This document shows, piece after piece, positions 60,744-64,000 of a DNA stretch of 64,000 nt. Within the stretch, counting starts at the first letter, position 1. Each line of letters starts with the position of its first letter. The notes below the pieces were generated by a model that did no database searches, was not told where the DNA came from, and saw nothing but the letters and a program-made list of their open reading frames with translations. The position numbers were made by a program, and so were the translations under genes. This DNA comes from Hybos culiciformis (taxonomy: Eukaryota; Arthropoda; Insecta; Diptera; Hybotidae): contig OZ023273.1 in assembly GCA_964007475.1 (NCBI GenBank), positions 13,901,922-13,965,921 of the forward strand, written 5' to 3'.

Positions 60744-61433
60744 CTAAACACAACTTTCCGGTCCTGGAAGTGTATCGGTGATTATATGATTACGACTAGT
60801 TGTATTCACATTTGAATGACCAATCAATTTATTATTACAATTATTGCTAGAATTTATTAATTTTGGTAATGTTTGATGCTGAATTGAATTTCCTAAATTA
60901 TAATCTATTTGATTAGATGATGTTGTTGCTAAATAATCAACAATCGATGTATTCGATGATGCTAATGGTGGTTGTTGATGCTGCTGCAATTGCTTATGCG
61001 TTAAATTAATATTATTTTGTAAATCAATTATTGATTGATTACTACTATAATTATTAATTAAATCATATCTACTATTATTTAATAATTGTTCACGATTTCC
61101 ATCATGAAGATTAGCTGAATTTAATGGTGTTGTTTGATGCATTCCCAATAATAATGCATCTGACCATATATTATTATCAATTCTATTACTATTATTTATA
61201 TTATTTCCAGGAATCGGTGGTGATTTAATTGTTGAATCATATAATAAATTTTGGGCATTAGGAAAAGCTTTACAGTTATCATCAGTACGATTAAGGGTAT
61301 TTTGTTGGCTTAATGTTAATTGTATATTACTGGCACTATTATTACCAATATTGTTAGTGCTATTTGTTAAGGATGACGATGAATTCTGTATATCATTTAA
61401 TTCATTTGTATAATGTAAGGGTGGTGGTGAATC
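60744..61433 (-). CDS. Last exon of the right-edge gene
   Basis: Acceptor TTTTTAAG then GAT at 61433. 229 codons and a TAA stop (60744-60746). It starts DSPPPLHYTNELND and ends TLPGPESCV. Asn, Ser and Gln dominate and no folded domain is apparent. The open frame extends a few codons upstream of the acceptor (MIFVYYIFK), but that part is intronic. Confidence 0.8.
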   Translation of the reverse strand, partial: DSPPPLHYTNELNDIQNSSSSLTNSTNNIGNNSASNIQLTLSQQNTLNRTDDNCKAFPNAQNLLYDSTIKSPPIPGNNINNSNRIDNNIWSDALLLGMHQTTPLNSANLHDGNREQLLNNSRYDLINNYSSNQSIIDLQNNINLTHKQLQQHQQPPLASSNTSIVDYLATTSSNQIDYNLGNSIQHQTLPKLINSSNNCNNKLIGHSNVNTTSRNHIITDTLPGPESCV

Positions 61434-64000
61434 CTTAAAAATATAATATACAAATATCAATTAAAATTCAAGTTAAAATTAATTGAAAACATATGTATCT
61501 ATATGATGATAAATATGACAATGTATAATAAAGGATTTATAATTAAGTAGTATAAGCAAAATTCCAGAGTTATTAAAATAAATAAATGTGTTAATGTTAA
61601 TTTCAAATACAAAACAACTTTAACGTTTAAATTTTAAATGTAAGTACATTTTTTTTGCGATAAATCGTTCACATTAACTTGAAATTGAATTTTCGAAACT
61701 TTTTAAATAATGGAAAATTTATATAAATCTCTATCAAAAATTAAATTTTACTATTTTGCTAAAAAAAAAAATTTTATTTCAATATATATTATATGTATTT
61801 AATATTATAAATTTAATAAACCATTCATTATCTTTCTTATGTTACCGCAATTTATAAAATTAGATAAAATTTTTCCCCAAAATAATGGTGATGTTGTGGA
61901 TATGTAAATTCTATTGATTAATGTTTTTAAAATGATTTAGGTTCAAAAAATTTATTACGGCGGAATTTTTCCAAGAAGTCACGTAAAAAAGTATATTATT
62001 ATATTATTTTACCTTGATTATTTTCATACGAAAAATTATATAATATTGGAAGAGTCTAGGTAATTTAAATATTTATATTTAAATTTTGTGGTTACAGTTA
62101 GTGCAAAAAGATTTAATTAAAAAAATATATGTGTAAATACATATACATAATTGTTATACATAATTGTAATATATAATTACATAAATTATTTTGGTTTCGG
62201 ATAGTGGTTTACAGAAAAGTGGTCCGAAAAATGTTTCCATACAAAATGACATTTAATTCAGTGATTTAAAATAATATTAAAGAAGGTGAAAAAAAACTAT
62301 TCGATGACTAGTTATACGTATTAAATTATGCAGTTCTATCCTCGTTGAACGTTTCCAGGATCTCGTCCACCTACCTCATAGCTTAGAAAGTTTAAAGAAA
62401 AGGCCTGTATTCCTACATGTGTAAATCCTATAAATTGACTCTATCTGAAATATGTGATTTAACGCTGTTTTTGTTATGTAAGTGTTGTTTAAAATGTCTT
62501 AATTTTTTATTTAATTATATTTGCAGCAATTTAGACATTCGATATAAAAAAATATAATTATTATATAAATTATTTAACTATGTAGAAAAATAATAATAAA
62601 GTTCGTACTACATAGTAGTTACACAAAAATAATTTTCTTTTTGATTGTTTGTTTAAATTTCTAATTTTTGTGCCATAACTTTGAAGCATAAATTTTCTAA
62701 CCACAAACAAAAATTAATTTTTAAATTTGTACAGCATTTATGGTGCTATAATTAGCTGGTTATCTCTTATACATACACAAAATTTTTCAAAAAGAACATT
62801 AAATTTTTTGATTAAAATTTTTATTTTCGTCCAAATGGTAATTGGAAATAATTTTTAGTTGTGTAGATTGATTTGATCATCGCGTACATCGGAAAAAAAA
62901 TGTTTGGTCTTAAATGGATAGTACTTACATAGGTTGTAGAAGCAAAATTAGGAGTCTTTGGAACAAAAAGAGCACCAGGTCTATTCCCTAATGGAGATGA
63001 TGTGTTGTTGCGTCCCAATGATGATGTATCCGAACCTAAAATAGTGAAACCATGACAACTTAAAATTTTATATTTTTCGAAGTATAGTTATAAAAATATA
63101 ATTGGTTTCCCAGAAAAACTGTATTGTCTGTAGATTGTATGTTACAGAGAAATTTAAACAGAATCTAATATTTTTCTGTTACATGACAAATTTAGTGATT
63201 TTACAACCATATGTAACCTCAATAGTTTAATATTACCTTTTTGTGCATTGAGAATATCAGGTTGTTTTTCAATTCCTTGTTTTAGTGTGTATGCAACAAC
63301 CAATCTCTGATGTCCTGCACCTGTTTCTAGTGGTGCTGTTAATGTTACATCCATTCCTTAAAATAAATTTACATTTTATATAATACACATGATACTAGGT
63401 ATAACATTTAATCTCTCATCAAAATTGGGCTGAAATTATACTCGAGTCTCCAAAATAAAGTATCAGAGAATAAATTATATTTTCCCAATTTGAATGACCA
63501 TTTTATTTTTCAATTAGCAAAAAAGAAAACTTATTTTTCACAGAAAAATTAAAACACAAAAAAAAAACAAAAAAATTTGTTGTCTTCTTCTTCTCACAAC
63601 TCATGAAGACTTTATTATTGAATTAAGAGCTGTATGACTTAATGAACTTGTTTACTATTTCTTAAGCATAAAAGTTTTTCAAGTATTTTAATAATTCTTG
63701 AAAGAAAAGACAACTTGACGAAAAATACAAGAAAAATAAAATGAAAAAAAATAAAATATATTTTCTTCTTCCTTTTTGTAATTAATTTTTAATTATTATT
63801 TTCGACACTTTTTCATTAATTTTGTTAGGATAAAAATTATTTTTTTCAAATTAAAAAGGTGTTTAAATTAATTATAAAAGCAAAAAAAAAAAATTATGCT
63901 GATAAACAAAAAAAATATTTTGTGTTCTTATTTTATACAAGAATTTATATAAATATCTATATACCTAAATGCTTATCCTTGTCATCGCATAAACTTCTTC
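60744..64000 (-). CDS. Partial multi-exon host gene, 3' end (unknown protein with PDZ-ligand-like C-terminus)
   Basis: Four minus-strand exons join in frame: 64000-63965, 63356-63237, 63035-62929 and 61433-60744, encoding the last 316 residues. All introns are GT-AG (608, 201 and 1,495 bp) and phases agree at every junction (one base carried, one base carried, then phase 0). The first part reads SLCDDKDKHL, GMDVTLTAPLETGAGHQR, LVVAYTLKQGIEK. The last exon is Asn/Ser/Gln-rich low complexity with SPPPL and SPPIP motifs and a Gln/His run. The protein ends ESCV, which fits a class I PDZ ligand (Ser at -2, Val at 0). No transmembrane segment is visible here. I do not recognise the family. A C-terminal cytoplasmic tail of a membrane or scaffold protein is a guess from the ending alone. 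Confidence 0.75.
61434..62928 (-). other. Intron of the right-edge gene
   Basis: 1,495-bp AT-rich intron. It holds a GC-richer patch at about 62335-62410 (GTAGGTGGACGAGATCC on the minus strand) that may be an old transposon fragment; no splice sites bound it as an exon. Confidence 0.65.
62929..63035 (-). CDS. Exon c of the right-edge gene
   Basis: Acceptor ATTTTAG before 63035 and consensus donor GTAAGT (62923-62928). It encodes SDTSSLGRNNTSSPLG then NRPGALFVPKTPNFASTTY and ends on a codon boundary, matching the phase 0 start of the last exon. Confidence 0.8.
63237..63356 (-). CDS. Exon b of the right-edge gene
   Basis: Acceptor TTTTAAG before 63356 and donor GTAATA after 63237. It encodes MDVTLTAPLETGAGHQR, LVVAYTLKQGIEK, QPDILNAQK with split codons at both ends. 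Its composition is clearly coding compared with its flanks. Confidence 0.8.
63965..64000 (-). CDS. Exon a (partial) of the right-edge gene
   Basis: Read RSLCDDKDKHL plus one base, then a GTATAT donor at 63964. The frame is chosen because it alone is open and its one-base overhang matches the two-base start of the next exon. The exon continues beyond the window. Confidence 0.55.
   Translation of the reverse strand, partial: EEVYAMTRISI

Noticed and set aside
62335..62410. Additional exon in the large intron of the right-edge gene
   Set aside because: No suitable acceptor/donor pair and frame; adding it would break the phase agreement between exon c and the last exon.

Overview
The window looks like a nuclear scaffold from an arthropod, most likely an insect. 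It is very AT-rich by eye, carries one multi-exon gene with GT-AG introns, contains a 200-base assembly gap (4217-4416), and is filled with DNA transposons of classic animal types and one non-LTR retrotransposon. Nothing suggests a bacterium or a virus. The order of insect cannot be fixed from the sequence.

Host coding sequence is scarce. The only convincing gene is on the minus strand at the right edge (60744-64000). Four exons with consistent splice phases give the last 316 residues of a protein with an Asn/Ser/Gln-rich tail ending in a PDZ-ligand-like ESCV. I could not name it. A possible isolated exon lies at 18778-18877 (+) behind a strong polypyrimidine/CAG acceptor. The rest is intergenic or intronic A/T-rich sequence.

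Mobile DNA explains most of the structured sequence. From left to right: a pogo-like element (3031-3941, TA target duplication) with a relic PHD finger; a hAT element (7383-7927, 8-bp duplication); a Tc1-like MITE (10510-10812); a short hAT MITE (13510-13835); a decayed mariner (19623-20563, minus-strand transposase); a hAT with a transposase C-terminal relic (24233-25102); a 266-bp foldback MITE (28354-28619); a nearly full-length LINE (about 30190-34258) whose ORF1 encodes a PHD finger plus coiled coil and whose ORF2 encodes an endonuclease and reverse transcriptase, with one stop codon and two frameshifts; a GC-rich terminal-inverted-repeat element built from about 80-bp tandem palindromic units (35593-36552); and an 84-bp mini-element (47886-47969).

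The most unusual region is 52055-57282. Exact 8-bp duplications and CAGTRGTGG-type ends mark a 5.2-kb hAT-type unit. Inside are six tRNA(Tyr)-like modules in both orientations, each with A- and B-box sequences and a shared upstream extension, arranged partly as foldbacks. Also inside are a Tc1/mariner-type element with identical terminal repeats (52847-53207), a TA-flanked element full of internal copies of its own end motif (54661-55352), and another foldback (56682-56912). This composite is the best candidate for something not previously described.
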